A program made the position numbers and the translations under genes. Below are positions 45,838-55,354 of a stretch of 64,000 bases of DNA, piece after piece. Position 1 is the first letter of the stretch. The number at the start of each line of letters is the position of its first letter. The stretch is from NCBI RefSeq assembly GCF_021513195.1, contig NZ_CP090974.1:3608001-3672000 (forward strand), written 5' to 3'. A model generated the notes under the pieces. That model was not told the DNA's origin and did no database searches. It saw only the letters and a list, made by a program, of their open reading frames with translations. This DNA is from Shewanella sp. OMA3-2 (GTDB lineage Bacteria; Pseudomonadota; Gammaproteobacteria; Enterobacterales; Shewanellaceae).

Positions 45838-46524
45838 TTGAAAAATTTAACCCATCAATATTTTCGCATTATATTTATTAGCCTAAGTCTAATAGGGCTT
45901 TCAGGCTGCATAAGTTGGGTCACTCCAGCGGTAACACCTCAGCTAACCGAGCTACCAGCCGGCGAATATACCTTAGACCCTAATCATGCCGCACTCGTGT
46001 TCAAAATTCAGCATTTAGGCTTGTCTACCTATGTGGGACGATTTAATCAATTTGATGCCAAACTGAGTTTTGCCCCTAACAATATGCAGGCGGCACAATT
46101 AGAAGCCACAGTGCAAATTGACTCATTAGATATTAATAATCAAAAGCTTGAAAAAACACTACAAAATAGTAACTGGTTTGACAGTAAACAGTTTCCTCAA
46201 GCTTATTTTAAAAGTCAAAAAGTCACGGCAGTTAGCTCAATTAAAACGAGTCTCACTAAAGCTGGTGCAGAAGTAGATCCGAATGAGGCGCTAAATAGTA
46301 ATCAGTTTGAGTTCTATGGATTACTGACCTTGCATGGAATCACGCAACCTGTCACATTTAACGCCACCTTTCATGGCGGGGCAGACAACTGGATGACGGG
46401 TAAATACACCTTAGGATTTAGTGCGATAGGCACAATAAAGCGGTCTGACTTTGGCATCAGCAGTTACATCCCCATTGTGGGCGATGAAATACAATTAGAA
46501 ATTTATGCGGAGTTTTTAAAATGA
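45838..46524 (+). CDS. YceI-family lipoprotein
   Basis: The 228-residue protein has a lipoprotein signal (lipobox LSGC at about residue 23) and a YceI domain: YTLDPNHAALVFKIQHLGLSTYVGRF and later FYGLLTLHGITQPVTFNATF. YceI domains are lipocalin-like and bind polyisoprenoids; this copy is predicted to be membrane-anchored. Translation starts at TTG (45838), supported by TAGGAG five to seven bases upstream. Its stop overlaps the next gene by 4 bases (ATGA). Confidence 0.88.
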   Translation: MKNLTHQYFRIIFISLSLIGLSGCISWVTPAVTPQLTELPAGEYTLDPNHAALVFKIQHLGLSTYVGRFNQFDAKLSFAPNNMQAAQLEATVQIDSLDINNQKLEKTLQNSNWFDSKQFPQAYFKSQKVTAVSSIKTSLTKAGAEVDPNEALNSNQFEFYGLLTLHGITQPVTFNATFHGGADNWMTGKYTLGFSAIGTIKRSDFGISSYIPIVGDEIQLEIYAEFLK

Positions 46525-46916
46525 TGATATTTGCAATTGTTATGTTAGGTGTATGGCTAGTGCTGCTGGCTGTAGGTTATGGGTTTTACGCCCTTTCACC
46601 GTGGGTAATTGGTGTATTTGTAGGCCTAAATCTACTGAGCTTTATTGTCACTTGGTATGACAAACGTGTCGCTACACATAATCAACAGGCCAGCACGAAT
46701 CCATCATCGACATCAAATCAACGCAGCCGAATCAGTGAAAAAACCTTATATATTTATGCCCTACTTGGCGGCTGGCCAGCGGCAATAATAGCCCAACAAC
46801 ACTTTCGCCATAAAACGCAAAAAAATGCCTTCAAATACCGCTTTTGGCTATCTATTTTTGCCAATATTCTCCTGACTATCGGCATCAGTTATTTATATCT
46901 GTTGTATACAGTTTAA
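46521..46916 (+). CDS. DUF1294 membrane protein
   Basis: The 131-residue protein has two N-terminal membrane helices (residues 2-50) and the DUF1294 C-terminal region: EKTLYIYALLGGWPAAIIAQQHFRHKTQKNAFKYRFW (interrupted here only by the helix boundaries), then a last helix. No function is known. It starts inside the stop codon of the YceI-like gene, so the two are translationally coupled. Confidence 0.85.
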   Translation: MMIFAIVMLGVWLVLLAVGYGFYALSPWVIGVFVGLNLLSFIVTWYDKRVATHNQQASTNPSSTSNQRSRISEKTLYIYALLGGWPAAIIAQQHFRHKTQKNAFKYRFWLSIFANILLTIGISYLYLLYTV

Positions 46917-47015
46917 GGTTATTTAACCACGCGCCAAAGCGCTCACTGTCGCCTCAATATAAACTAGGTTACACTAGCAAATAATTTCCACTGTTGATAA
47001 TAAAGAGAATTATTT

Positions 47016-47486
47016 ATGCGCATGATCATTGCCGTCGCCGTAATCGCTTTAGTTATTTTTTACTTTTTTAGCCAGATGAACAACCAAAAAGCAGCTAAAG
47101 AAAACATTGTTAAAGGTAACGCTTTTTTAGCTGAAAACGCCAAGCGTGAAGATGTAGTACAAACCTTATCTGGCTTGCAATATGAAGTGCTCACTAAAAG
47201 CAACAATACCGAACACCCTACCGCTAAAAGTAATGTCACTGTGCATTACCACGGCACTTTAATCGACGGTACGGTTTTCGACAGCTCAGTTGAACGCGGC
47301 CAAACGATCGCTTTTCCACTTAACCAAGTCATTAAAGGCTGGACTGAAGGTGTACAGTTAATGACTATTGGTGATAAATTCCGTTTTTATATTCCAAGTC
47401 AATTAGCTTACGGTAATCGCACCAGCGGAAAAATTGTGGGCGGTTCAGTGCTAATATTTGATGTTGAGCTATTTGAAATCAACTAA
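47016..47486 (+). CDS. FKBP-type peptidyl-prolyl isomerase, membrane-anchored
   Basis: This 156-residue protein has one N-terminal helix (IIAVAVIALVIFYFFS, residues 3-20) that is probably an uncleaved anchor, a short FklB-like linker (FLAENAKREDVVQTLSGLQYEVL), and a full FKBP domain (VTVHYHGTLIDGTVFDSSV, GWTEGVQLMTIGDKFRFYIP). It lacks the helical dimerisation domain of the FklB at 15378-15995. It is followed by its own terminator. Confidence 0.9.
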   Translation: MRMIIAVAVIALVIFYFFSQMNNQKAAKENIVKGNAFLAENAKREDVVQTLSGLQYEVLTKSNNTEHPTAKSNVTVHYHGTLIDGTVFDSSVERGQTIAFPLNQVIKGWTEGVQLMTIGDKFRFYIPSQLAYGNRTSGKIVGGSVLIFDVELFEIN

Positions 47487-47510
47487 TTTATTCGCTTTAC
47501 TATTTGATTA

Positions 47511-47540
47511 AAAACGCCTCATAACTTGAGGCGTTTTTTT
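47511..47540 (+). terminator. Terminator between the FKBP gene and a convergent peptidase gene
   Basis: AAAACGCCTCA pairs with TGAGGCGTTTT around TAACT, followed by further T residues on the plus strand. Confidence 0.88.
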
Positions 47541-47593
47541 ATGCGTGCAATAACAATATACACTCAACGTAAACTTGAAAACGATATATTGAG

Positions 47594-48814
47594 TTAACCA
47601 AGATAAAAAGGATCATCTATTGATTTTGCAGGCAGAGTAAACCATTTTGCTCCGGTTGTTGTCATGTAGAAATGATCTTCATGACGAACGCCAAATTCGC
47701 CTGGTACACACAACATAGGTTCATTACTAAAACACATACCAGCGGCCAATGGAGTGCGATCACTTTTAACTAAATAAGGCCATTCATGAATGTCTAAGCC
47801 AATTCCGTGACCGGTACGGTGTGGTAGACCTGGCACTGCATATCCAGGGCCAAAACCAGCATTCTCAATAACTTGTCTCGCCGCTGTATCAACATCACCA
47901 CAAGGTAGGCCAATTTTAGCCGTATTAAAAGCCGCTAACTGTGCTTGTTGCTCTAACGACCATAATTCACGCTGGCGTGGGCTAGGCTCACCAAATACAT
48001 AAGTGCGAGTAATATCTGAGTTGTATCCTTCTAACTGAAAACCCGTGTCAATTAACACAGTATCATTTTTTGATAAGGTTTTAGGTGACTTGACCCCATG
48101 TGGATAGGCAGTATCTTCACCAAATAACACAATACAAAAATATGAGCCTCGTTTGGCACCGACCTTTCGATGTGCGGTATCAATAAAAGCAGTGACTTCG
48201 TCTGTGGTAATACCTTCATATAATATACTGGCAGCGGCTTTGTGCACCTCAATCGTCATGCTCATTGCTTGCTGAATAAGGGCTAACTCGGCTGGCGATT
48301 TGATCATTCGACAACCTGCTGTCACAGACTTTGCATCAACTAAAGTTAGTTGTGGCAAGACCTTAGCAATACCATTACTGATAAAATATGAAGTCGACTC
48401 ATCAATAGCGAGTTTGGCATGGCTGGCATCGATTCCCATCACGGCAAGCGTATCAGCTAACAACACATACGGACTTTCATCCTCGTGCCACGTTTTCACC
48501 GCCCCTTCAACAAGCATATAGCCTAGTATGGTGTCCAATTCAAATGCGGGAGCGATAAACTGTACCTGCCCCTTAGCAGGTAAAATAGCACCCACCATGC
48601 GCTCGCTGGCAAACCAACGCATCCCCGTAAAGTAGTAAAGGTTAGTGCCAGCATTGAGGTATATGGCATCGATACCTTGCTGTTGCATCAACTGCTGTGC
48701 CTTAGCAATACGCGCCTCAAATTCAGCTAAGGCTATGGGCTCAACATTTTGAGTCATATTTTTTAAGCCTTCAAGGGCTTGCTGTGGGCTAACGCCACCA
48801 ATACCGATTGTCAT
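47594..48814 (-). CDS. M24-family Xaa-Pro peptidase-like protein
   Basis: The 406-residue protein has a creatinase-like N-terminal domain and an M24 pita-bread metallopeptidase domain. Metal ligands are visible: Asp in LIDTGFQLEGYNSDITRTYV (two Asp), His in HRTGHGIGLDIHE, and Glu in FSNEPML and VRHEDHFY. Members cleave N-terminal Xaa-Pro bonds. GGAGTTTAT precedes the ATG. It is divergent from the longer M24 peptidase at 49014, with 199 bases between them. Confidence 0.9.
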   Translation of the reverse strand: MTIGIGGVSPQQALEGLKNMTQNVEPIALAEFEARIAKAQQLMQQQGIDAIYLNAGTNLYYFTGMRWFASERMVGAILPAKGQVQFIAPAFELDTILGYMLVEGAVKTWHEDESPYVLLADTLAVMGIDASHAKLAIDESTSYFISNGIAKVLPQLTLVDAKSVTAGCRMIKSPAELALIQQAMSMTIEVHKAAASILYEGITTDEVTAFIDTAHRKVGAKRGSYFCIVLFGEDTAYPHGVKSPKTLSKNDTVLIDTGFQLEGYNSDITRTYVFGEPSPRQRELWSLEQQAQLAAFNTAKIGLPCGDVDTAARQVIENAGFGPGYAVPGLPHRTGHGIGLDIHEWPYLVKSDRTPLAAGMCFSNEPMLCVPGEFGVRHEDHFYMTTTGAKWFTLPAKSIDDPFYLG

Positions 48815-49013
48815 ATAAACTCCAAAATTGTTGGGTTGTGCTTGCTTACTTCAGCAAAAAATAGCCGAGAATGCGCGTTGAAATTGTATACAATATAAAG
48901 TTACAATTCGTTAGGTCAAGTTAAAGTACAGTTCACTTGCAACTTATCATCTGAGCTTGAGATAATCAGGCCACGTTTCTTACTCGCCACCCTATTTCTG
49001 GAGTCGCCTTTCT

Positions 49014-50807
49014 ATGTCTCAATCGTCTGTTATTGCAGAGCGTCTTAGCGCTATTCGCCAGCAACTTATTATCGAAAATATCGATGCTTTTATTATTCCT
49101 CGCGCGGATGAATATTTAGGTGAATACGTTCCAGCCAGAAATGAGCGACTACATTGGGCTACTGGCTTTACTGGCTCAGCAGGTATGGCGATAGTATTAA
49201 AAGACACCGCCGCTATTTTTACCGACGGCCGCTACACAGTACAAGTACCTCAACAAGTTGATGGTACATTATTTCAATATTTAAGCTTAACTGACGACCC
49301 GCAAATTGACTGGTTAATTGACACCCTTGGTGCGGGCAGTAAGGTCGGCATCGATAGCCGTTTACATACGTTAACCTGGTATCAAAATGCTAAAGCACAA
49401 TTTGATAAAGCCGATATTGAATTAGTTGATGTACAACAAAACCCGATTGATGTGCATTGGCAAAACCGTCCTCAGTTACCAAGCTCACCGTTTACGCTTT
49501 TTAGTCATCAAGGCGCTGGCCGAAACAGTGTAGACAAACGCCAACAAATCGGCGCATTAGTTAAAAAACAAGGTGCTGATGTGGCACTTATAGCCGCGCT
49601 AGACTCATTTTGTTGGTTGCTCAATATTCGAGGCAACGATGTACCACGTTTACCGGTTATTTTAGGAAGCGCCCTTTTAGCGACCAATGGTGATATGACT
49701 TTATTCACTGACGTAAGCAAAGTACCTCCAGGTTTTGCAGAGCATGTCGGCGAAGGCGTTACCGTAAAAGATGAAGCTGAATTAGCCACGGCATTAGCGG
49801 CGCTGACAGGGGTTAAGTTATTAGCAGATCCTAATTCAGCTAATGCATTCTCGCAGCTTCAAGCCCAAGCTGCTGGCGCAAAATTAATTGCCGGACTTGA
49901 TCCTGTTGCCCTGCCTAAAGCACAAAAAAATGCCGCCGAGCTTGCAGGCATCAAAGCCTGTCATATTCGTGACGGTGTTGCTGTTTCACGTTTTCTAGCC
50001 TGGTTAGACAGCCAAGTTGAACAAGGCATTATGCATGATGAAGCCGCCTTGGCTGAGCAATTAGAAAGTTACCGCTTACAAGACCCACTGTATCGCGAAC
50101 CTAGTTTTGATACCATTTCAGCGACGGGCGCCAACGCCGCTATGTGCCACTACAATCACAATAATGGCACCCCAAGCACCATGGCGATGAACAGTATTTA
50201 TCTAGTAGACTCTGGCGCACAATACCTAGACGGCACCACAGATGTCACTCGCACAATAGCCATTGGTAAGGTGACCGATGAACAAAGAAAAATGGTTACT
50301 TTAGTATTAAAAGGCCATATTGCGTTAGACACTGCGCGTTTTCCTAAAGGCACTTCTGGTGTACAGCTAGATGCATTTGCACGCCAGTATTTATGGCAAC
50401 ACGGTTTTGACTATGACCACGGTACCGGCCATGGTGTGGGTCACTTTTTAAGTGTCCATGAAGGCCCGCAACGCATAGGCAAAAACGTTAATGGCGTCGC
50501 GCTATTACCTGGAATGGTGTTATCAAATGAGCCTGGTTATTACCGTGCTAGTGGTTTTGGTATTCGCATCGAAAACTTAGTGGTAGTACAACACTGTGAA
50601 GCGCTAAAAGGCAGCGAGCGTGAAATGTATGAATTTGACGCCATCACACTTATCCCAATGGATGCACGCCTGATTGATAAAACGCTATTATCAACAAGCG
50701 AAATTAATTGGTTTAATCAATATCACGCCAAAGTACGCAAAACATTAACACCTTTAATGCAAGGTGATGATTTAGTTTGGTTAAATAAAGTTACCATGGC
50801 AATTTAA
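49014..50807 (+). CDS. Xaa-Pro aminopeptidase, long (eukaryotic XPNPEP1-like) type
   Basis: This 597-residue aminopeptidase P has two creatinase-like N-terminal domains (FIIPRADEYLGEYVPARNERL; LAGIKACHIRDGVAVSRFL) and the M24 catalytic domain. Metal ligands lie in YLVDSGAQYLDGTTDVTRT, the GTGHGVGHFLSVHEGPQ helix, LSNEPGYY and the later IRIENLV. It removes N-terminal residues preceding proline. The C-terminal ~60 residues form the extra domain of long APP enzymes. A terminator follows at 50832. Confidence 0.93.
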   Translation: MSQSSVIAERLSAIRQQLIIENIDAFIIPRADEYLGEYVPARNERLHWATGFTGSAGMAIVLKDTAAIFTDGRYTVQVPQQVDGTLFQYLSLTDDPQIDWLIDTLGAGSKVGIDSRLHTLTWYQNAKAQFDKADIELVDVQQNPIDVHWQNRPQLPSSPFTLFSHQGAGRNSVDKRQQIGALVKKQGADVALIAALDSFCWLLNIRGNDVPRLPVILGSALLATNGDMTLFTDVSKVPPGFAEHVGEGVTVKDEAELATALAALTGVKLLADPNSANAFSQLQAQAAGAKLIAGLDPVALPKAQKNAAELAGIKACHIRDGVAVSRFLAWLDSQVEQGIMHDEAALAEQLESYRLQDPLYREPSFDTISATGANAAMCHYNHNNGTPSTMAMNSIYLVDSGAQYLDGTTDVTRTIAIGKVTDEQRKMVTLVLKGHIALDTARFPKGTSGVQLDAFARQYLWQHGFDYDHGTGHGVGHFLSVHEGPQRIGKNVNGVALLPGMVLSNEPGYYRASGFGIRIENLVVVQHCEALKGSEREMYEFDAITLIPMDARLIDKTLLSTSEINWFNQYHAKVRKTLTPLMQGDDLVWLNKVTMAI

Positions 50808-50831
50808 GCGCTTATAACTATAATGACTAAG

Positions 50832-50859
50832 CGGCGATCATTACCCGATCGCCGTTTTT
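50832..50859 (+). terminator. Terminator of the aminopeptidase P gene
   Basis: CGGCGATC and GATCGCCG form a perfect 8-bp stem around ATTACCC, followed by five T. It lies 25 bases after the stop codon. Confidence 0.87.
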
Positions 50860-51082
50860 ATTGGATAAAGTGCAAGAACTATACAAACTATATCGAAAAG
50901 TTTGTTATACTCCGCGCCCGTCAAAACACGTACGTTTGATACGTCAACATGCCTAAGATTACTGATAATATAAGGCATTAATTGTGCGTAACTCATCCCA
51001 AAAACATACGCTGTAATATACAAATATTGTAAAACCCCGCCGAATAAACTGTCGGCTTGATGCTTAATTAGGAACTGAAACC

Positions 51083-52384
51083 ATGAAATTTGAATCTTTT
51101 AGCTTCGCACCTGAACTTTTACGCGCGATCGCTGAATGCGGTTATCAGACAATGACACCAGTTCAGCGCCAAGCCATTCCTGCTATTCGCCGTGGTTCAG
51201 ATGTACTAGCCAGTGCTCAAACTGGTACAGGTAAAACCGCTGCATTCGCTTTACCTATTTTGCAAAAAATGATTGAAAAGCCTAGAGCCCCTATTGCATC
51301 TAACACTCGCGTATTGATCCTTACCCCAACACGTGAATTAGCCGCACAGGTTGCCGACAATGTTGCCGCTTACGGTAAATACATGAACATCAATGTATTA
51401 ACCATTTATGGTGGCGTCAAAATGGACAGCCAAGCAGTAAAACTAAAACGCGGCACCGATGTCATTGTTGCCACACCAGGTCGATTACTTGAGCACATTT
51501 TGTCGTGTAACTTAAGCTTATCCCACGTTGATTTTTTAGTGCTAGATGAAGCTGACCGCATGTTAGATATGGGCTTTAGTGCTGATATTGAAAAAATCAT
51601 GCAAGCAGTGAACAAGAATCGTCAAAACTTATTGTTTTCAGCGACCTTCTCGACAGCCGTAAAAAAACTCGCAAATAACATGCTAAACAAGCCTATAATA
51701 ATTTCTGCTAACGACCAAAATAGTACCGCAGATACGATCAGCCAAGTGGTTTATCCGGTTGAGCAACGCCGTAAACGCGAATTGTTATCTGAATTAATTG
51801 GCACCAAAAACTGGCACAAAGTATTAGTATTTAGTGCAACTCGCGCAGATACAGAACTATTAGTCACAGAATTGAACCTTGATGGTATTCCTACCGCAGT
51901 AGTTCATGGTGAGAAATCCCAAGGTACTCGTCGCCGTGCTTTACGTGAGTTTATGGAAGGGAAAATTCGCGTATTAGTCTCTACCGAAGTGGCCGCGCGT
52001 GGCTTAGACATTCCTGACTTACAGTACGTGGTCAACTACGACCTACCTTTCTTGCCTGAAGATTATGTTCATCGTATTGGCCGTACTGGCCGTGCAGGTA
52101 AATCTGGGGTTGCTATTTCATTTGTGAGTCGTGAAGAAGAGCGTACCTTAAATGATATTGAAAAGTTAATTGGTCAAAAAATTCGTCGTATTACCGTACC
52201 AGGTTATGAAGTCAGTAATCGCGAACTGCTGCTCAAGCAAATTCAAAAGCGTCGCAGTTTTGGTAAAAGCAAACAACGTGATGACGGTGCAAATGCTCAA
52301 ATGGTGGCTGAAAAAAGTATGCAAGGCCGCCGCGTAGCCGTTGGTCAGTCTAAAGATGCTGTAAAGTATAAAAAAATTAAGTAA
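51083..52384 (+). CDS. rhlE: ATP-dependent RNA helicase RhlE
   Basis: RhlE is a DEAD-box helicase that helps ribosome assembly and RNA turnover, often important in the cold. The 433 residues show the Q motif (MTPVQRQAIP), AQTGTGKT, PTRELAAQV, TPGR, DEAD (VLDEADRMLDMGF), SAT, and HRIGRTGRAGKSG. A basic C-terminal tail (KRRSFGKSKQRDD) follows. The long region upstream (50860-51082) carries a TATACT -10-like hexamer near 50907 and suggests a long 5' leader, common for cold-regulated helicase mRNAs; this last point is inference. Confidence 0.93.
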   Translation: MKFESFSFAPELLRAIAECGYQTMTPVQRQAIPAIRRGSDVLASAQTGTGKTAAFALPILQKMIEKPRAPIASNTRVLILTPTRELAAQVADNVAAYGKYMNINVLTIYGGVKMDSQAVKLKRGTDVIVATPGRLLEHILSCNLSLSHVDFLVLDEADRMLDMGFSADIEKIMQAVNKNRQNLLFSATFSTAVKKLANNMLNKPIIISANDQNSTADTISQVVYPVEQRRKRELLSELIGTKNWHKVLVFSATRADTELLVTELNLDGIPTAVVHGEKSQGTRRRALREFMEGKIRVLVSTEVAARGLDIPDLQYVVNYDLPFLPEDYVHRIGRTGRAGKSGVAISFVSREEERTLNDIEKLIGQKIRRITVPGYEVSNRELLLKQIQKRRSFGKSKQRDDGANAQMVAEKSMQGRRVAVGQSKDAVKYKKIK

Positions 52385-52423
52385 CTGTCACCCAACCATA
52401 GGGTAGTTCATAGCTTAAACCAT

Positions 52424-52452
52424 AAAAGCGCTGGTAATTTACCGGCGCTTTT
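52424..52452 (+). terminator. rhlE terminator
   Basis: AAAAGCGCTGGT pairs with ACCGGCGCTTTT (one G-T wobble) around AATTT. The stem starts 40 bases after the rhlE stop codon. Confidence 0.85.
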
Positions 52453-52522
52453 ATGTAGCTGCAGTTTATATTACTCAACCTTAGCATTGTCGTTGCCAAG
52501 AAAAAGTAAATATCAGGGTAAA

Positions 52523-52741
52523 TTACTTACCTTCTTGAACCATAGCCAGGATCTTGACCGCCTTTTCAAAGTGATCAAGTTTATGGGTTTGGATCCACCA
52601 AGTTGCGGCTTCCATTAATAGTGCCAGGTTATCATTTCTATTCGCAAAAAAAGCATAAAAAGATAAGCCGACATTGGTGCCTTTTTGATCAATTTTTTTA
52701 AGGCAAACTGCCACAATCGTTTCTCTTAATGTATCCCGCAC
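52523..52741 (-). CDS. Conserved small cytosolic protein (DUF6500-like)
   Basis: This 72-residue protein (MRDTLRETIVAVCLKKID at the N-terminus, then NVGLSFYAFFANRNDNLALLM and WWIQTHKLDHFEKAVKI) resembles a small conserved family that I associate with DUF6500. It is probably all-helical and soluble, and no function is known. It is a monocistronic gene facing rhlE, with its own small intergenic spaces on both sides. Confidence 0.72.
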   Translation of the reverse strand: MRDTLRETIVAVCLKKIDQKGTNVGLSFYAFFANRNDNLALLMEAATWWIQTHKLDHFEKAVKILAMVQEGK

Positions 52742-52842
52742 TAAATACTCCTAATATTTATTTTTACACCTGCTGAAATAAACTAGCTGATGCTCAGGTC
52801 TAATCGATTATCGAATTCTATTTTACCTATTTAGGAACCTGT

Positions 52843-53472
52843 ATGCTGAATAAACTCGTCCTTGCTGCAACATTAGCCCTTACCAGCTTAACCGCTATCG
52901 CCAAGCCAATTGCTTTGAATGAAAATAACATTAGCCCACTGCTTAATGGTCATGAGATCCCCGATGTCACATTAAAAACAGTTGAAGGTAAAGCCATTAA
53001 TTTGAAACAACTTGTTAGTCAAAAAAAGACTATGTTCTTTTTCTATCGCGGTGGATGGTGTCCATTTTGTAATGTACAAATGGGACAATTACAGGCAATT
53101 GAGCCTAAATTAATTGCAATGGGGATTCAGCTGGTTGGTATATCACCCGACTCACCCGAAAAGCTGCAAGCTTCGATGACAAAAAACAAACTCAACTACT
53201 TGTTACTTTCAGACGAGAATATGGCCGCAGCACAGGCGTTTGGTTTAGCTTTTTACACCAGTGATAAAGTCACCAGTATGTACCAAGCAAAGCTTGGTGT
53301 GTCGAACACATTACATAAAATGCCTACGGGTGAAGCGCGTTTAGTTTTACCTGTGCCTGCTATTTATTTAAGTGATAAAACTGGTTTGATTCAGTTTATG
53401 TATGCCAACCCGAACTATAAAGTCCGTGCTGCACCTGAGCTTATTTTAATGGCAGCCAGTTTGGTTGAGTAA
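52843..53472 (+). CDS. Exported peroxiredoxin-like (AhpC/TSA) protein
   Basis: The 209-residue protein has a signal peptide (LVLAATLALTSLTAIAKP, cleavage near residue 20) and a thioredoxin-fold AhpC/TSA domain. The redox motif is YRGGWCPFCNVQMGQL, a CxxC pair in the place of the peroxidatic Cys region. The block QLVGISPDSPEKLQ is also typical. It is predicted to act in the periplasm in peroxide reduction or thiol exchange. It is monocistronic with a strong terminator. Confidence 0.88.
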   Translation: MLNKLVLAATLALTSLTAIAKPIALNENNISPLLNGHEIPDVTLKTVEGKAINLKQLVSQKKTMFFFYRGGWCPFCNVQMGQLQAIEPKLIAMGIQLVGISPDSPEKLQASMTKNKLNYLLLSDENMAAAQAFGLAFYTSDKVTSMYQAKLGVSNTLHKMPTGEARLVLPVPAIYLSDKTGLIQFMYANPNYKVRAAPELILMAASLVE

Positions 53473-53509
53473 CCTTCTTTTTTAGCATCCATCTCCATGC
53501 GCCACTTTT

Positions 53510-53543
53510 GGGTATAACAGCAATGCTGTTGTACCCTTTTTTT
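53510..53543 (+). terminator. Terminator of the peroxiredoxin-like gene
   Basis: GGGTATAACAGC pairs with GCTGTTGTACCC (12 pairs, one wobble) around AAT, followed by seven T. The rest of the 320-base gap to the next gene shows no ORF. Confidence 0.88.
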
Positions 53544-53793
53544 ACTTTATTGTATTGGTTCGATTAATTTATCAGCAAACTCACTTAACAATAATGACCA
53601 CCTTTGCCTCATACCTAAAGTAATTAAGCCTGCTATTTTTAAAACCTTCGACCGCTGAACAAATTCTCAACTTATCGTGCCAATATCAGATATAAAAATG
53701 TCAGAATCGCTCAAGTCCAAGTACACTATAGATTAACGATAAAACTCACTCTGTATTAACGATATAGCACCTGCACTGGAACATTGAAACAGC

Positions 53794-54426
53794 ATGACTG
53801 AAACCTATAACTCAGCAGTACTTAATTTAGCTGTCACTGGCATACATGATTTAACCGAGTCGAATAAACAACACAAAGGTGTTCGCACGCCTGCACAAGA
53901 AAGCCACTTTTTATGCAGCTGGATGGTCGACTCTCTGAAAGCTAAACGCTTTTCAAAACTGGTTGCCGAAGATTTAACTCAATGGATCCGTCTTGGTAGA
54001 AGCCAAGGGGCAGGCGCACAGCTAAAGCAACTGTTAGAGCGCATCGTTATTCAATATCAAGATGCTAAAGCCGCTAAATTAGGCGATGCATTAGATGCAG
54101 TGTTAGCCGATTTTGCACAGCAAAACTGGTTAGTGGTGACTGACACCCCATTATCAAGCAAGTTAAAATTAGACGGCGATGGTCAATCCAGTGTGGTGGT
54201 TTGTGCTGTTCAAATGAAAAGTCATCGTAAAGATGCTGAATTACTAAAACCGATAGCATTGTATGTTAGGGGCGATGAAAATGTGCTTGCAGAAATAGCA
54301 CTGCAACATGGCTTGTTAATTAGCCAGGCTAATAAAAAAACCACTTTAATCAAACACCACAAAACCTATCTAGTCATCCCAAAGAATCAACATGCAAGCT
54401 TATGTTTACTGGCAAGGTTAAAGTAA
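53794..54426 (+). CDS. DUF2913 protein
   Basis: The 210-residue soluble protein matches the DUF2913 family found in Shewanella and Vibrio. Typical parts are ESHFLCSWMVDSLKAKRFSKLVAEDLTQWI (helical, broken after SLK), QGAGAQLKQLLERI and VVTDTPLSSKLKLDG. No function is known. It is followed 82 bases later by a periplasmic binding protein gene on the same strand. Confidence 0.8.
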   Translation: MTETYNSAVLNLAVTGIHDLTESNKQHKGVRTPAQESHFLCSWMVDSLKAKRFSKLVAEDLTQWIRLGRSQGAGAQLKQLLERIVIQYQDAKAAKLGDALDAVLADFAQQNWLVVTDTPLSSKLKLDGDGQSSVVVCAVQMKSHRKDAELLKPIALYVRGDENVLAEIALQHGLLISQANKKTTLIKHHKTYLVIPKNQHASLCLLARLK

Positions 54427-54508
54427 TTACATTGGGTTATAAAAAGGTTGAATAATTGCTTCAAGCTGATATATCTATTAGCAGGTTGTTTTCAAAAAAG
54501 GATAATTC

Positions 54509-55354
54509 TTGAAGCCTTTATTTTGTAACTTGTCTTTAACGTTTCTTTTAATACTTTCCAGTCACGCCATGGCTGAAAAACCATTAAAATATAATGTTAA
54601 TGGCTCAAGTAGCTGGGTTCCCTATTACGTTCCAAATCAACCAGAACGTCCAGGTATACTTGGCGAACTCGTGCCGCAAATTTTAAGCTTGGCTGAAATT
54701 AATAATGAGAAGCACAATTATCCGCCAAAACGCACTAATCAAGCATTAGATAACGGTTTATTAGATTTTGACTTTGTCAGCCCTAGTTGGTTTCCTAACA
54801 AAGATATAGGGGATAAGTTTGTTAGCTCAGACCCTATTATTGAAATTCAAGAAAATATCATCACCCTCAAAGATAATGCTAGTGCATGGAATAATATTGA
54901 CAGCATTAAAGGCCAAGTTATTGGCACCGTTAGAGGCTATTTGTATCACGATGACGCCTTGTTTACCCGATTTGACTTTACCTCTGAGCGAGAACTGGTA
55001 AAGGCACTACACAAAAACCGTATTAACGCGGCTATATCAGGTAACTTGCCTGCTTTATATTGGAGTAAACAATTTAATCTTCCTATTACATTAGCTGCCG
55101 AGCATTCAAATGGAGTATTGGTTATGCGCCTTAGAAAAGAGCATAAAGATTTACTACCAAAGATAAATGCAGCTATCGCGACTCTAAAAGCCAATGGCAC
55201 TATTGAAGCAATGATTTATAAATACACTCATCAAGCTACTTTTAGTGAGTCAACTCTCAAGGTTAAAACGACAACTAATTTTAGAAAGGATTCATGCTAT
55301 AACCTTGCTGAGCTAGCACAGCGTGAGCTGTTAACGCTGATAATGCTAACTTAA
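54509..55354 (+). CDS. Periplasmic amino-acid-binding-like protein (SBP_bac_3), overlong C-terminus
   Basis: This 281-residue protein has a signal peptide (NLSLTFLLILSSHAMA, cleavage near residue 22) and a type 3 solute-binding domain (PYYVPNQPERPGILGELVPQIL; DFDFVSPSWFPNKDIG; IKGQVIGTVRGYLY). It resembles orphan binding proteins without an adjacent ABC transporter. Translation starts at TTG (54509), with AAAGGATAA upstream. The fold ends near IEAMIYKYTHQ (residue about 240). The last residues run antisense into the convergent DsrE gene for 74 bases, as if the normal stop was lost. Confidence 0.83.
   Translation: MKPLFCNLSLTFLLILSSHAMAEKPLKYNVNGSSSWVPYYVPNQPERPGILGELVPQILSLAEINNEKHNYPPKRTNQALDNGLLDFDFVSPSWFPNKDIGDKFVSSDPIIEIQENIITLKDNASAWNNIDSIKGQVIGTVRGYLYHDDALFTRFDFTSERELVKALHKNRINAAISGNLPALYWSKQFNLPITLAAEHSNGVLVMRLRKEHKDLLPKINAAIATLKANGTIEAMIYKYTHQATFSESTLKVKTTTNFRKDSCYNLAELAQRELLTLIMLT

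Noticed and set aside
50841..51023. 60-codon minus-strand ORF upstream of rhlE
   Set aside because: It spans a terminator and the likely rhlE leader and promoter, and encodes nothing recognisable.
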